In this document: piece by piece, positions 7,626-14,300 of the stretch
Numbering within the stretch: the stretch's first letter is position 1
Layout: every line of letters begins with the position of its first letter
From: JBFIHZ01 sp041601535
Lineage (GTDB): Bacteria; Pseudomonadota; Gammaproteobacteria; Xanthomonadales; SZUA-36
Assembly: GCA_041601535.1 (NCBI GenBank)
Contig: JBFIHZ010000052.1
Location: 1-16,677, forward strand
DNA length: 16,677 nucleotides
Direction of reading: 5' to 3'
The notes under the pieces: generated by a model
What the model saw: the letters and a program-made list of their open reading frames with translations, nothing else
The model's database searches: none
What the model was told of the DNA's origin: nothing
Program-made: the position numbers and the translations under genes

Positions 7626-7779
7626 AACCCGGATCGGTGGTTTGCTGCTGATAACTGGAAGGTGCTTGACCCAATCCGAATTGCTGAGTCAATGCCACTG
7701 GTGGGGCTAGCGGGTGGTGATCCCCCGTGGCTGCCATTTTGATGGGGTGCAGCCCCATTAAAATGGTGGCCAGGGGCGG
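7626..7779. repeat. 154-bp direct repeat, copy A (distal to tRNA-Phe)
   Basis: This copy matches 7838-7991 over 154 positions without gaps, with 10 substitutions. Eight lie in the first 36 bases and only two in the last 118. It ends with TGGTGGCCAGGGGCGG, the last 16 bases of the tRNA-Phe gene (CCA end plus acceptor and the start of the T-stem, minus strand), then switches to unrelated sequence. Copy A therefore carries a 3'-end fragment of the tRNA together with its trailer, as expected for an attachment-site duplicate or a partial tandem duplication. Confidence 0.9.
7736..7764. repeat. 12-bp hairpin in copy A of the repeat
   Basis: ATTTTGATGGGG (7736-7747) pairs with CCCCATTAAAAT (7753-7764) around a TGCAG loop, with one G-T pair. 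It is identical to the hairpin directly behind the intact tRNA at 7948-7976. The A/T pairs are at the base of the stem with T on the 5' arm and A on the 3' arm, so neither strand gives the U-run of an intrinsic terminator. Confidence 0.7.
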
Positions 7780-7854
7780 CCGCTCCCGAACATCCGTGTT
7801 CTCCGCGGCACCGGTGCATCCATGCACAATGGAATCGAACCCGGATTGGCGGTT
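7778..7854. repeat. 77-bp dispersed repeat, right copy
   Basis: This is the partner of 664-740 (77 positions, three substitutions). It starts at the last two bases of direct-repeat copy A and ends inside copy B, so it overlaps both and fills the gap between them. It includes the GTGCATCCATGCAC hairpin (7814-7827). The sequence diverges after 7854: here it continues with TGTCGCTGATAA, while the left copy continues with the tRNA-like CTTCAGTCCG. Confidence 0.85.
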
Positions 7855-7975
7855 TGTCGCTGATAATTGTTATGTGCTTGACCCAATCCGAAGTGCTGAG
7901 TCAATGCCACTGGTGAGGCTAGCGGGTGGTGATCCCCCGTGGCTGCCATTTTGATGGGGTGCAGCCCCATTAAAA

Positions 7976-7991
<16 letters not shown>
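7838..7991. repeat. 154-bp direct repeat, copy B (joined to intact tRNA-Phe)
   Basis: This is the partner of 7626-7779 at a spacing of exactly 212 bases. Its last 16 bases (7976-7991) are the 3' end of the functional tRNA-Phe gene; beyond that the tRNA continues while copy A does not. The trailer part (7874-7975) is nearly identical to copy A, which points to a fairly recent duplication or gene conversion. Confidence 0.9.
7948..7976 (-). other. Trailer hairpin directly 3' of tRNA-Phe
   Basis: A 12-bp stem (one G-T pair) with a 5-base loop begins at the last base of the tRNA CCA end. In the precursor RNA it would form just downstream of the mature 3' end and may block or guide 3' processing. 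It lacks a U-run, so I do not call it a terminator. Confidence 0.55.
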
Positions 7992-8051
<60 letters not shown>

Positions 8052-8071
8052 ATCGTGCAGTGAGGCGGCGT

Positions 8072-8100
8072 ATTAAACCTTTTGACGCCCTCCAAGTCAA
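8072..8100 (-). promoter_or_regulatory. Sigma-70-type promoter of tRNA-Phe
   Basis: On the minus strand TTGACT (8100-8095, five of six consensus bases) and TTTAAT (8077-8072, five of six) are separated by exactly 17 bases. The stretch right after the -10 box is ACGCCGCC, a G+C-rich discriminator as found in stringently controlled stable-RNA promoters. The mature tRNA starts 20 bases after the -10 box. Confidence 0.75.
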
Positions 8101-8246
8101 CCGCAAGAGGGTTTTTCCGTGCCACGGGAGGGTTGTTTCGCGATCCGGGCGAGTCCCTTAATGAGATTTTTGCCTGAAGCCCGCGGCAGGCACGTGAAAA
8201 CGTATGTCCCGGGGTACGAAGCTATGTGCCGGTGACAAGCATCCGC

Positions 8247-8519
8247 TTACGCGTCGGGGGCAACGTATCCCTGTGGTTTCTCCGAGCCTTCGCCGAAGAA
8301 GTATTTTTCCATTTCGCCCTCGAGGAACTTGCGGTGCTCCGGGTTCAGCGGCGACAGGCGGTGTTCATTGATCAGCATGGTCTGGTGTTGCATCCACCGT
8401 TCCCAGGCTTGCCTGGAGATGTTGTCGTAAATGCGTTTACCCAGCTCACCGGGCCAGGTCTGAAAAGCCAGGCCTTCCAGTTCTTCCCCCAATGCCTGGC
8501 ATTGCACCATGCGCGTCAT
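8247..8519 (-). CDS. yggX: Probable Fe(2+)-trafficking / oxidative damage protection protein YggX
   Basis: The 90-residue cytoplasmic protein matches the YggX family in length and sequence: MVQCQALGEELEGL with the conserved Cys7, FQTWPGELGKRIYDNISRQA and MLINEHRLSPLNP. The family is linked to iron handling and protection of iron-sulphur proteins from oxidation. The ATG at 8517-8519 overlaps the stop of mutY as ATGA and is preceded by CAGGAG, so the two are translationally coupled. A longer open frame exists upstream, but it lies inside mutY in another frame. The mutY-yggX pair is widespread in gammaproteobacteria and fits with MutY being an iron-sulphur enzyme. No clear terminator follows. 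Confidence 0.95.
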   Translation of the reverse strand: MTRMVQCQALGEELEGLAFQTWPGELGKRIYDNISRQAWERWMQHQTMLINEHRLSPLNPEHRKFLEGEMEKYFFGEGSEKPQGYVAPDA

Positions 8520-9649
8520 GCGTTTTCTCCTGAAATTGTCTGCCCGGCCAGTTGCTGCAGCAGCTGCGCCACCGGTTTTGGCATGCCCGGCTGCTTGTTG
8601 CTGCCCAGCGTCACCCAGCGCTGTTCCGAGGAACATTTTACCTGCTTGGCCACGGCCTTGCTGAGCAGTATGGGTTGAATGGACAGATGTTGGTGGCTGA
8701 GCCGATGCTGCAGCACGGGCAGCGGCTGCCCGTCGGCCAGGTCCAGGCCGGTGTAATCTTCCAGCGCGGCCCGGTCGGGCGCTTCCGGCAGGCACCACAA
8801 GCCGCCCCAGATGCCGCGGGGTGGACGCTTTTCCAGCAGCACGCGCTGCTTCCCGCCAGCCTGGGTGTGCAGCAGCACCAGCATTTCCAGCCGGCGTTGG
8901 GTCACCCGCGTGGCGGGCTTGGGTGCCGGGTATTTATCCACCAGGCCGACGGCCAGGGCCTGGCAGTCGGCGTTTACCGGGCACTGGCCGCACGCGGGAT
9001 TACTGCGGGTACACAGCAGCGCGCCCAGGTCCATGATGGCCTGGGTATAGTCGGCCCCGCGCCCGCGCGGCAGGCGGCGTTGCGCCTCGGCCCAGAGGAT
9101 TTTCTGCACCGCGGCTGAGCCGCTCCAGCCGTCCACCCGGGCATGGCGCGCCAGCACCCGGCGCACATTGCCGTCCAGCACCGCGGCGGGCGTGTCGGTG
9201 GACTGGGAGATAATCGCATTGGCGGTGCTGCGGCCAATGCCGGGCAGGGCGGTGAGTTCGGTTTCGCCGGCTGGTAGTTCACCGCCATATTTCTCGGCGC
9301 AGATCACCGCGGCGCGGTGCAGGTTGCGGGCGCGGGCGTAATAACCCAGCCCGGCCCAGTGGGCCAGGATATCGTCCAGGGGCGCCGCGGCCAGCGTGCT
9401 GATATCGGCGAAATCCTGCATCCAGCGTTCAAAGTACGGGATGACCGTGGTCACCTGGGTCTGTTGCAGCATGATTTCGGACACCCACACGCGGTAAGGG
9501 GTGCGTGGCTGCTGCCAGGGCAGGTCCTGGCGGCCGTTTGTGTCCCACCAGCGCAACAAGCGGGCGGAAAAATCGTCCGGCTTGCGGCTTGCAGCTATGG
9601 CGGCGGAATCAGGCAATGGGCAGGATGGCGTTAACGAATGCGCCGGCAT
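8516..9649 (-). CDS. mutY: A/G-specific adenine DNA glycosylase MutY
   Basis: MutY removes adenine mispaired with 8-oxoguanine or G during base-excision repair. Numbered from the ATG at 9649 (377 residues), the catalytic Glu59 is in SEIMLQQTQ and the helix-hairpin-helix is TALPGIGRSTANAI (133-146). The catalytic Asp159 is in VLDGNVRRVLAR, and the [4Fe-4S] cluster ligands are C213-x6-C220-x2-C223-x5-C229. A Nudix-like C-terminal domain (~250-350, WGGLWCLPE) reads 8-oxoG. The chosen ATG overlaps ftsY by 41 bases and adds about 25 residues to the usual N-terminus. An in-frame TTG at about 9616 would give a more usual length, so the start is uncertain. It is followed by yggX with an ATGA overlap. 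Confidence 0.95.
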   Translation of the reverse strand: MPAHSLTPSCPLPDSAAIAASRKPDDFSARLLRWWDTNGRQDLPWQQPRTPYRVWVSEIMLQQTQVTTVIPYFERWMQDFADISTLAAAPLDDILAHWAGLGYYARARNLHRAAVICAEKYGGELPAGETELTALPGIGRSTANAIISQSTDTPAAVLDGNVRRVLARHARVDGWSGSAAVQKILWAEAQRRLPRGRGADYTQAIMDLGALLCTRSNPACGQCPVNADCQALAVGLVDKYPAPKPATRVTQRRLEMLVLLHTQAGGKQRVLLEKRPPRGIWGGLWCLPEAPDRAALEDYTGLDLADGQPLPVLQHRLSHQHLSIQPILLSKAVAKQVKCSSEQRWVTLGSNKQPGMPKPVAQLLQQLAGQTISGENA

Positions 9650-10601
9650 CAAACGGACGTAAATCCTTGGCTGCCTCGCCCACACCGATAAAGCGTATCG
9701 GCAGCTTCAGCTCGTTGGCAATGGCAAACAGCACGCCGCCGCGGGCGGTGCCATCCAGCTTGGTGACGGTGATGCCGGTCACACCCACGGCCTGGTTGAA
9801 TTCACGCGCCTGGTTCAGTGCGTTCTGGCCGGTGCCGGCATCCACCACCAGCATCACCTCATGGGGTGCTTCCGGGTCGATGCGGCTCATCACCCGGTGG
9901 ATTTTCTTCAGTTCTTCCATCAGGTTGGACTGGGTGTGCAGGCGGCCGGCGGTATCGGCGATCAGCACGTCCACGCCCTTGGCGCGGGCTGATTGCAGCG
10001 CATCGAAGATCACCGCGGCCGAATCGGCGCCGGTATCCTGCGCCACCACCGGTACCTGGTGGCGTTCCCCCCAGGTTTTCAGTTGTTCGACCGCGGCGGC
10101 GCGGAAGGTATCGCCTGCCGCCAGCATCACGCTCAGGCCATCATCGCGGTAGCGCTGGGCCAGCTTGCCGATGGTGGTGGTCTTGCCGGCGCCGTTGATG
10201 CCCACCATCAGGATGACAAACGGCTTCTTGCTCTCGTCCACCACCAGGAACTCTTCGCAAGGTTCAATCAGCTCATACAGTTCCGCCTGCACCGCCGGCA
10301 GCAGTTGCGCGGGCTCGGTAATCACCTTGTTGGCCACCGCGGTGCGCAGGTTTTCGGTGATATTGATGGCCGCCTGGGCGCTGAAGTCGGAAGTGATCAG
10401 CGTGGTTTCGATTTCATCCAGCAAGTCGTCAGTGATGCGCTCGCTGGCCTCAATCAGGGCCAGCAGGCGTTGTCCCAGCTGTTTGCGGGTGTCCTGCAGA
10501 CGCTGGTCCAGCGCCTGTTCACCGGCTTTTTCAACCGGCCGCAGCTGCACGTCCTGCAGTTGGCCGGGCTTGCTTTTGTTTTTTCGGAAAATTCGGAACA
10601 T
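9609..10601 (-). CDS. ftsY: Signal recognition particle receptor FtsY
   Basis: FtsY is the membrane-associated SRP receptor GTPase that delivers nascent inner-membrane proteins to the translocon. The 330-residue product has an N domain helix bundle (~30-115) and an NG GTPase domain. The GTPase motifs are P-loop GINGAGKTT (134-142), DTFRAAA (164-170), DTAGR (216-220), TKLD (280-283) and the closing GVGE (307-310). The acidic A domain of E. coli FtsY is missing; only about 25 basic-rich residues (MFRIFRKNKSKPG) precede the N domain, as in many other bacteria. The frame is open upstream, but the ATG at 10599-10601 begins with the typical MF-FRK pattern; its ribosome binding site is weak. It is divergent from rsmD, a very common arrangement, and overlaps mutY by 41 bases. 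Confidence 0.95.
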   Translation of the reverse strand: MFRIFRKNKSKPGQLQDVQLRPVEKAGEQALDQRLQDTRKQLGQRLLALIEASERITDDLLDEIETTLITSDFSAQAAINITENLRTAVANKVITEPAQLLPAVQAELYELIEPCEEFLVVDESKKPFVILMVGINGAGKTTTIGKLAQRYRDDGLSVMLAAGDTFRAAAVEQLKTWGERHQVPVVAQDTGADSAAVIFDALQSARAKGVDVLIADTAGRLHTQSNLMEELKKIHRVMSRIDPEAPHEVMLVVDAGTGQNALNQAREFNQAVGVTGITVTKLDGTARGGVLFAIANELKLPIRFIGVGEAAKDLRPFDAGAFVNAILPIA

Positions 10602-10676
10602 GGATGGATTTTGGCTTAAGCAAATCGGTATGCTAGCAGTTGGGGCCGTCCAGCGGGTGTTCAAGTTCGCGTTCAC

Positions 10677-10712
10677 GAAGTGGCCGGGGAAGTGGCCGGG
10701 GAAGTGGCCGGG
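10677..10712. repeat. Perfect 12-bp tandem repeat, three copies
   Basis: GAAGTGGCCGGG is repeated three times without error in the 201-bp gap between the divergent ftsY and rsmD genes. It sits where both promoters would be expected. Each unit contains GGCC. Copy number could vary by slippage. Confidence 0.9.
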
Positions 10713-10802
10713 CCGAACGCCGCGGAACCAGCCATCGATTGAAACCGTTTGCACGGGGCTGCGTTCCACAGGCGTCAGCACCCAGACAAGCAGGAAACCT
10801 CT

Positions 10803-11369
10803 ATGCGAAGCAAAAAATCCGGATCGGTGCGCATCATCGCCGGGCTGTGGCGTGGCCGGCGGCTGGAAATTGTCGATGTGGACGGCTTGCGGCCTTCCGG
10901 TGACCGCAGCCGGGAGGTGCTGTTCAACTGGCTGCAGCCGTATCTGCATGGTGCGCGCTGCGCGGATTTGTTTGCCGGCACCGGCGTGCTGGGTCTGGAA
11001 GCGGTTTCGCGGGGTGCGGCCAGCGCGGTACTGATTGATACGTCCGCGCGCGCCGTGCAAGGCCTGCAACGCAGTGTCGCCATGCTGGGCGCCAGCCAGG
11101 TGCGGGTGGAGCAGGCCGATGCCCTGGCCTGGCTGCAGGCCCAGCCGGAGAACTCGCTGGACCTGGTGTTTGTCGACCCGCCGTTTGCCGGCACGCTGGC
11201 ACAGGCGGCTCTGGCCGAGCTGGCTCTTTTGCCCTGCCTGCAGCCCGGCGGGCTGGTGTACCTGGAGACCGCCCGCGCAGCCGCCTGGCAGCCGGAACCG
11301 GACCGTTTCGCCGTGCTGAAAGACAAGCAGGTGGGCGATGTACGCATGCAATTGCTGCAAAAATGCTGA
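10803..11369 (+). CDS. rsmD: 16S rRNA (guanine966-N2)-methyltransferase RsmD
   Basis: RsmD methylates N2 of G966 in 16S rRNA using S-adenosylmethionine, acting on assembled small-subunit particles. The 188-residue protein has an N-terminal RIIAGLWRGRRL (10-21) and RPSGDRSREVLFNWL (30-44), the SAM-binding DLFAGTGVLGLEA (55-67) and the catalytic DPPF (125-128). The start at 10803 is preceded by AGGA at nine bases and fits the family's usual N-terminus; an in-frame ATG at 10749 would add 18 unrelated residues. It is divergent from ftsY and is followed by a terminator before coaD. Confidence 0.95.
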   Translation: MRSKKSGSVRIIAGLWRGRRLEIVDVDGLRPSGDRSREVLFNWLQPYLHGARCADLFAGTGVLGLEAVSRGAASAVLIDTSARAVQGLQRSVAMLGASQVRVEQADALAWLQAQPENSLDLVFVDPPFAGTLAQAALAELALLPCLQPGGLVYLETARAAAWQPEPDRFAVLKDKQVGDVRMQLLQKC

Positions 11370-11452
11370 CGGCGTGAAAGCAAACCAGTAAAAAGCAGGT
11401 CATCTGATTGCAGGCATATTCTGTCTGTCAGAAGACTCCTCAGTCCCTGCTC

Positions 11453-11485
11453 AACGGGTGGCAGTCATGTCACCCGTTTTTTTTT
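11453..11485 (+). terminator. Intrinsic terminator after rsmD
   Basis: AACGGGTG (11453-11460) pairs with CACCCGTT (11471-11478) around a 10-base loop, and a run of nine T (11477-11485) follows. It lies 84 bases after the rsmD stop and 72 before coaD, so coaD should have its own promoter; TACAAT at about 11521-11526 is a possible -10 box without a clear -35. Confidence 0.9.
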
Positions 11486-11556
11486 GCCCTTGCGGCGCCC
11501 GTCGGCGGGGTTAATTGGGCTACAATTGGGGCTGCGCCCAGTTAACCTGAATAACC

Positions 11557-12060
11557 ATGAAAACCCACCGTATTGCGCTCTACCCCGGCACATTTGATCC
11601 CATCACACACGGTCATGCCGACCTGGTGAAGCGCGCCGCCCGCGTGTTTGACACCTTGTTCATCGCCATTGCCGAGAGCCCGCACAAAATCCCCTTATTC
11701 CCACTGGAACAGCGTATCGAGCTGGCCAACCGCCAGTTATCCGGCCTGGATAATGTCAAAGTGGTGGGTTTCAGCAGTCTGCTGGTTGATTTCGTGCAGG
11801 AGGTGGGGGCTGGCGTTATCGTGCGCGGTCTGCGCGCGGTGTCCGATTTCGAATACGAATTCCAGCTAGCCAGCATGAACCGCCACCTGGCACCCAGGGT
11901 GGAAACCCTGTTTATGACGCCGGATGAACGCTACAGCTTTATTTCTTCTTCGCTGGTCAAGGAAATCGCCCGGCTGGATGGAGACGTGGCGGAATTTGTC
12001 TGCCCGGAAGTGCAGCAGGCCCTGCGTGACCGCTACCGCGAGCTCGATGGGTCGAAATAA
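11557..12060 (+). CDS. coaD: Phosphopantetheine adenylyltransferase CoaD
   Basis: CoaD catalyses the fourth step of coenzyme A synthesis, joining AMP from ATP to 4'-phosphopantetheine. The 167-residue product has the nucleotidyltransferase signature YPGTFDPITHGH with Thr12 and the paired His18 and His20, the RGLRAVSDFEYEFQ segment (90-103) and the ISSSLVKEIA motif near 129-138. These match the bacterial hexameric CoaD family in order and length. The next gene is a ferredoxin, a common neighbour in gammaproteobacteria. Confidence 0.97.
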   Translation: MKTHRIALYPGTFDPITHGHADLVKRAARVFDTLFIAIAESPHKIPLFPLEQRIELANRQLSGLDNVKVVGFSSLLVDFVQEVGAGVIVRGLRAVSDFEYEFQLASMNRHLAPRVETLFMTPDERYSFISSSLVKEIARLDGDVAEFVCPEVQQALRDRYRELDGSK

Positions 12061-12158
12061 GCGCCGCTTGGCCCCATGTAAGGGCAGTGAAGCCGCCAGC
12101 CGCCTCGCCGTAGTGGCCAGCGGAGAAACCAGGCTGACATCGGGCCGGAGCATAAAGC

Positions 12159-12419
12159 ATGTCCCTTAAAATTACCGAAGAATGCATCAACTGCGATGTA
12201 TGCGAGCCGGAATGCCCCAACGAGGCCATTTCGCAAGGGGAGGAGTATTACGTCATCGACCCGATGAAGTGCACCGAGTGCGTGGGTCATTTCGATACGC
12301 CGCAGTGCGTGGAAGTCTGTCCGGTGGAATGCATACCCAAAGATCAGGACAACGAGGAATCTGAGGAACAGTTATGGTCGAAGTACCGGCGTCTAATCGC
12401 CCAGGCAGAAGTCAGTTGA
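12159..12419 (+). CDS. yfhL: 2[4Fe-4S] ferredoxin, YfhL/Allochromatium type
   Basis: This is an 86-residue electron carrier with two [4Fe-4S] clusters. The ligands are C9-x2-C12-x2-C15-x3-C19 (CINCDVCEPECP) and C38-x2-C41-x8-C50-x3-C54, plus C58. The eight-residue insertion between the second and third Cys of the second motif (VGHFDTPQ) and the extended C-terminal tail mark the Allochromatium vinosum ferredoxin group, whose members have very low potentials. The ATG is preceded by GGAG at eight bases. It sits 98 bases after coaD, and its end overlaps the next gene by 46 bases. Confidence 0.95.
   Translation: MSLKITEECINCDVCEPECPNEAISQGEEYYVIDPMKCTECVGHFDTPQCVEVCPVECIPKDQDNEESEEQLWSKYRRLIAQAEVS
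12363..12367 (+). promoter_or_regulatory. Ribosome binding site deciding the gamma-glutamyltransferase start
   Basis: GAGGA lies six bases before the ATG at 12374, inside the ferredoxin coding region. Its strength supports a start within the upstream gene and therefore translational coupling, rather than the alternative TTG at 12415. Confidence 0.6.
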
Positions 12420-14185
12420 TCCTTTCCGGCGCCCGCCTCGCTGCGCGCACAGCAAACCGTTTTTCCCATCTCGCTGCACTGGCGCTGTGGCTGCTGTGCT
12501 GCAACGCGGTACTGGCCACCGAACAGCTGGAAGAAACAGCCAGGCAGCCGGCTGCTGACACTGCCAGCGGCCAGCTTGAAGGCCCGGGCAAAGCCGCTAT
12601 CGCCAGTGCGCACTACCTGGCTACCGCAGCCGGCCACGAAATTTTGCAGCAGGGTGGCAACGCTTTTGATGCCGCTGTCGCGGTTAGTGCCGCGCTGGCG
12701 GTGGTCGAGCCCACCAGCTCCGGTCTGGGCGGCGGTGCGTTCTGGCTGCTGCACCGTGCCGCGGATGGTTTTGAAACCATGGTGGATGCACGCGAACAGG
12801 CGCCAGCGGCCGCCTATCCGGACATGTTTCTGGATGCGGACGGCAATGTGAACCGCGACCTCGCGGTGAACGGTCCGCTGGCCGGCGCCATCCCCGGCGA
12901 GGTGGCCGGGCTTGAACACCTGGCAATCAATTATGGCCGCCTGCCGCTGGCCACCAGTTTGCAACCGGCCATCCGCATTGCGCGTGAAGGCTTTCCGGTA
13001 GACGAAAAATACCAGGGCATGATGAAGTGGCGCATCCCGGTGATCAGCAAATGGCCGGCAGCGGCCGAAGTTTTGCTGGCGGATGGCGAGGTGCCACCGG
13101 TGGGCCATATCATCCGGCTGCCCGATCTGGCCTGGGTGCTGGAACAGGTAGCCGAACGTGGCGCTGCCGGGTTTTATAGCGGCCCGGTGGCCGAGCGCCT
13201 GGTCAAGGGCGTGCGGGAAGCCGGTGGTATCTGGACTATGCAAGACCTGGCGGCTTACGTGGTGAAAGAACGCGAGCCAATCCGCACCGCCTACAGCGGC
13301 TATGAGCTGATCACCGCACCACCGCCGTCTTCCGGTGGCATTGCCATTGCCGAAATCCTCAACGTGCTGGAAGCCTACCCGATCAACAATCTGCCCACGG
13401 TGCAGCGTACCCATCTGATTGTCGAGGCGATGCGCCGGGCCTACCGCGACCGCGCCATCTACCTGGGTGATCCGGATTTTGTTGAGATACCGGTAGAGAT
13501 GCTCACCAGCCAGTACTACGCTGATGGCTTGCGCGCTTCCATTCGGCCGGACCGCGCCACCCCCAGCAGCATGCTGCCGGGCAATGAGCAGATCCCTGAA
13601 GGCACCGACACCACGCATTTTTCCATCATCGATGCGGACGGCAATATGGTCGCGGCCACGCTGACGGTCAACCTGCCGTTTGGCTCCGGGTTTATGCCGC
13701 CCGGTACCGGCTTGCTGGTGAATAATGAAATGGATGATTTTTCCGCCAAGCCGGGCGTGCCCAATGCATTTGGCCTGATTGGCTTTGCCGCCAACGAAAT
13801 CCGCCCGTACAAGCGGCCACTGTCCAGCATGAGTCCAACGTTCATGATTGGCGAAGACAGGCGCGCTGTGATCGGCACGCCGGGTGGCAGCCGCATCATT
13901 ACCATGGTGTTGCTGGGCATCCTGGATTTCATGCGCGGCAACGAACCTGAATCGTGGGTCAGTCTGCCGCGTTTCCACCACCAGTACGAGCCGGACGCGA
14001 TCTCGGTGGAGCCGGATGCGCTGACGGCCGAGCAGATCGAAGCCCTGCGCGCCATGGGCCACGAGGTGGACGTGCGTGACAGCACCTGGGGCAATATGCA
14101 TGGCGTGATGTGGAACCTGCGGACCGGCGAACTGACGGCCGGTTCTGATCCACGCGGGCCGTCAGGCAAGGCCACGGTGCAGTAA
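12374..14185 (+). CDS. ggt: Gamma-glutamyltransferase (glutathione hydrolase), exported
   Basis: The 603-residue protein is an Ntn hydrolase precursor that cleaves or transfers gamma-glutamyl groups, for example from glutathione, in the periplasm. Self-cleavage is expected before Thr413 in GTDTTHFSIID, giving large and small subunits; this Thr then acts as nucleophile. Substrate-binding residues known from E. coli are recognisable: Arg140 in DAREQAP, NNEMDDF (450-456), the oxyanion and binding SSMSPT (484-489) and GTPGGSR (501-507). The signal peptide has an unusually long n-region (about 30 residues, several Arg), with a hydrophobic core LAALALWLLCC and a likely cut after AVLA (48). The start overlaps the ferredoxin by 46 bases; its binding site is good. 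If the TTG at 12415 is used instead, the n-region has normal length. It is 115 bases upstream of another exported hydrolase. Confidence 0.95.
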   Translation: MVEVPASNRPGRSQLILSGARLAARTANRFSHLAALALWLLCCNAVLATEQLEETARQPAADTASGQLEGPGKAAIASAHYLATAAGHEILQQGGNAFDAAVAVSAALAVVEPTSSGLGGGAFWLLHRAADGFETMVDAREQAPAAAYPDMFLDADGNVNRDLAVNGPLAGAIPGEVAGLEHLAINYGRLPLATSLQPAIRIAREGFPVDEKYQGMMKWRIPVISKWPAAAEVLLADGEVPPVGHIIRLPDLAWVLEQVAERGAAGFYSGPVAERLVKGVREAGGIWTMQDLAAYVVKEREPIRTAYSGYELITAPPPSSGGIAIAEILNVLEAYPINNLPTVQRTHLIVEAMRRAYRDRAIYLGDPDFVEIPVEMLTSQYYADGLRASIRPDRATPSSMLPGNEQIPEGTDTTHFSIIDADGNMVAATLTVNLPFGSGFMPPGTGLLVNNEMDDFSAKPGVPNAFGLIGFAANEIRPYKRPLSSMSPTFMIGEDRRAVIGTPGGSRIITMVLLGILDFMRGNEPESWVSLPRFHHQYEPDAISVEPDALTAEQIEALRAMGHEVDVRDSTWGNMHGVMWNLRTGELTAGSDPRGPSGKATVQ

Positions 14186-14290
14186 ATATCCCGCGGGCGT
14201 GCCCATGGCGCGCCCGGCGTTGGTTGGCGGTGGGGCTTTGACTCAGGCCAGAGCCACGGCGCTGCGTCAGTCAGCACATATCCGCGTTTT

Positions 14291-14297
14291 GGAGGAG
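14291..14297 (+). promoter_or_regulatory. Strong ribosome binding site of the M20 hydrolase gene
   Basis: GGAGGAG lies just before a double ATG (14301 and 14304). Spacing is 3 bases to the first and 6 to the second, so the second may be preferred. It rules out the longer in-frame start at 14199. Confidence 0.7.
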
Positions 14298-14300
14298 CAC

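Noticed and set aside
8100..8246. Terminator for yggX
   Set aside because: The GCCTG...CAGGC hairpin near 8176-8195 is followed by A, not T, on the minus strand, so it does not fit an intrinsic terminator.
12344..14101. 585-codon open frame antisense to the gamma-glutamyltransferase gene
   Set aside because: It is the mirror of a well-supported G+C-rich gene; its translation is His/Arg-rich without a family pattern.
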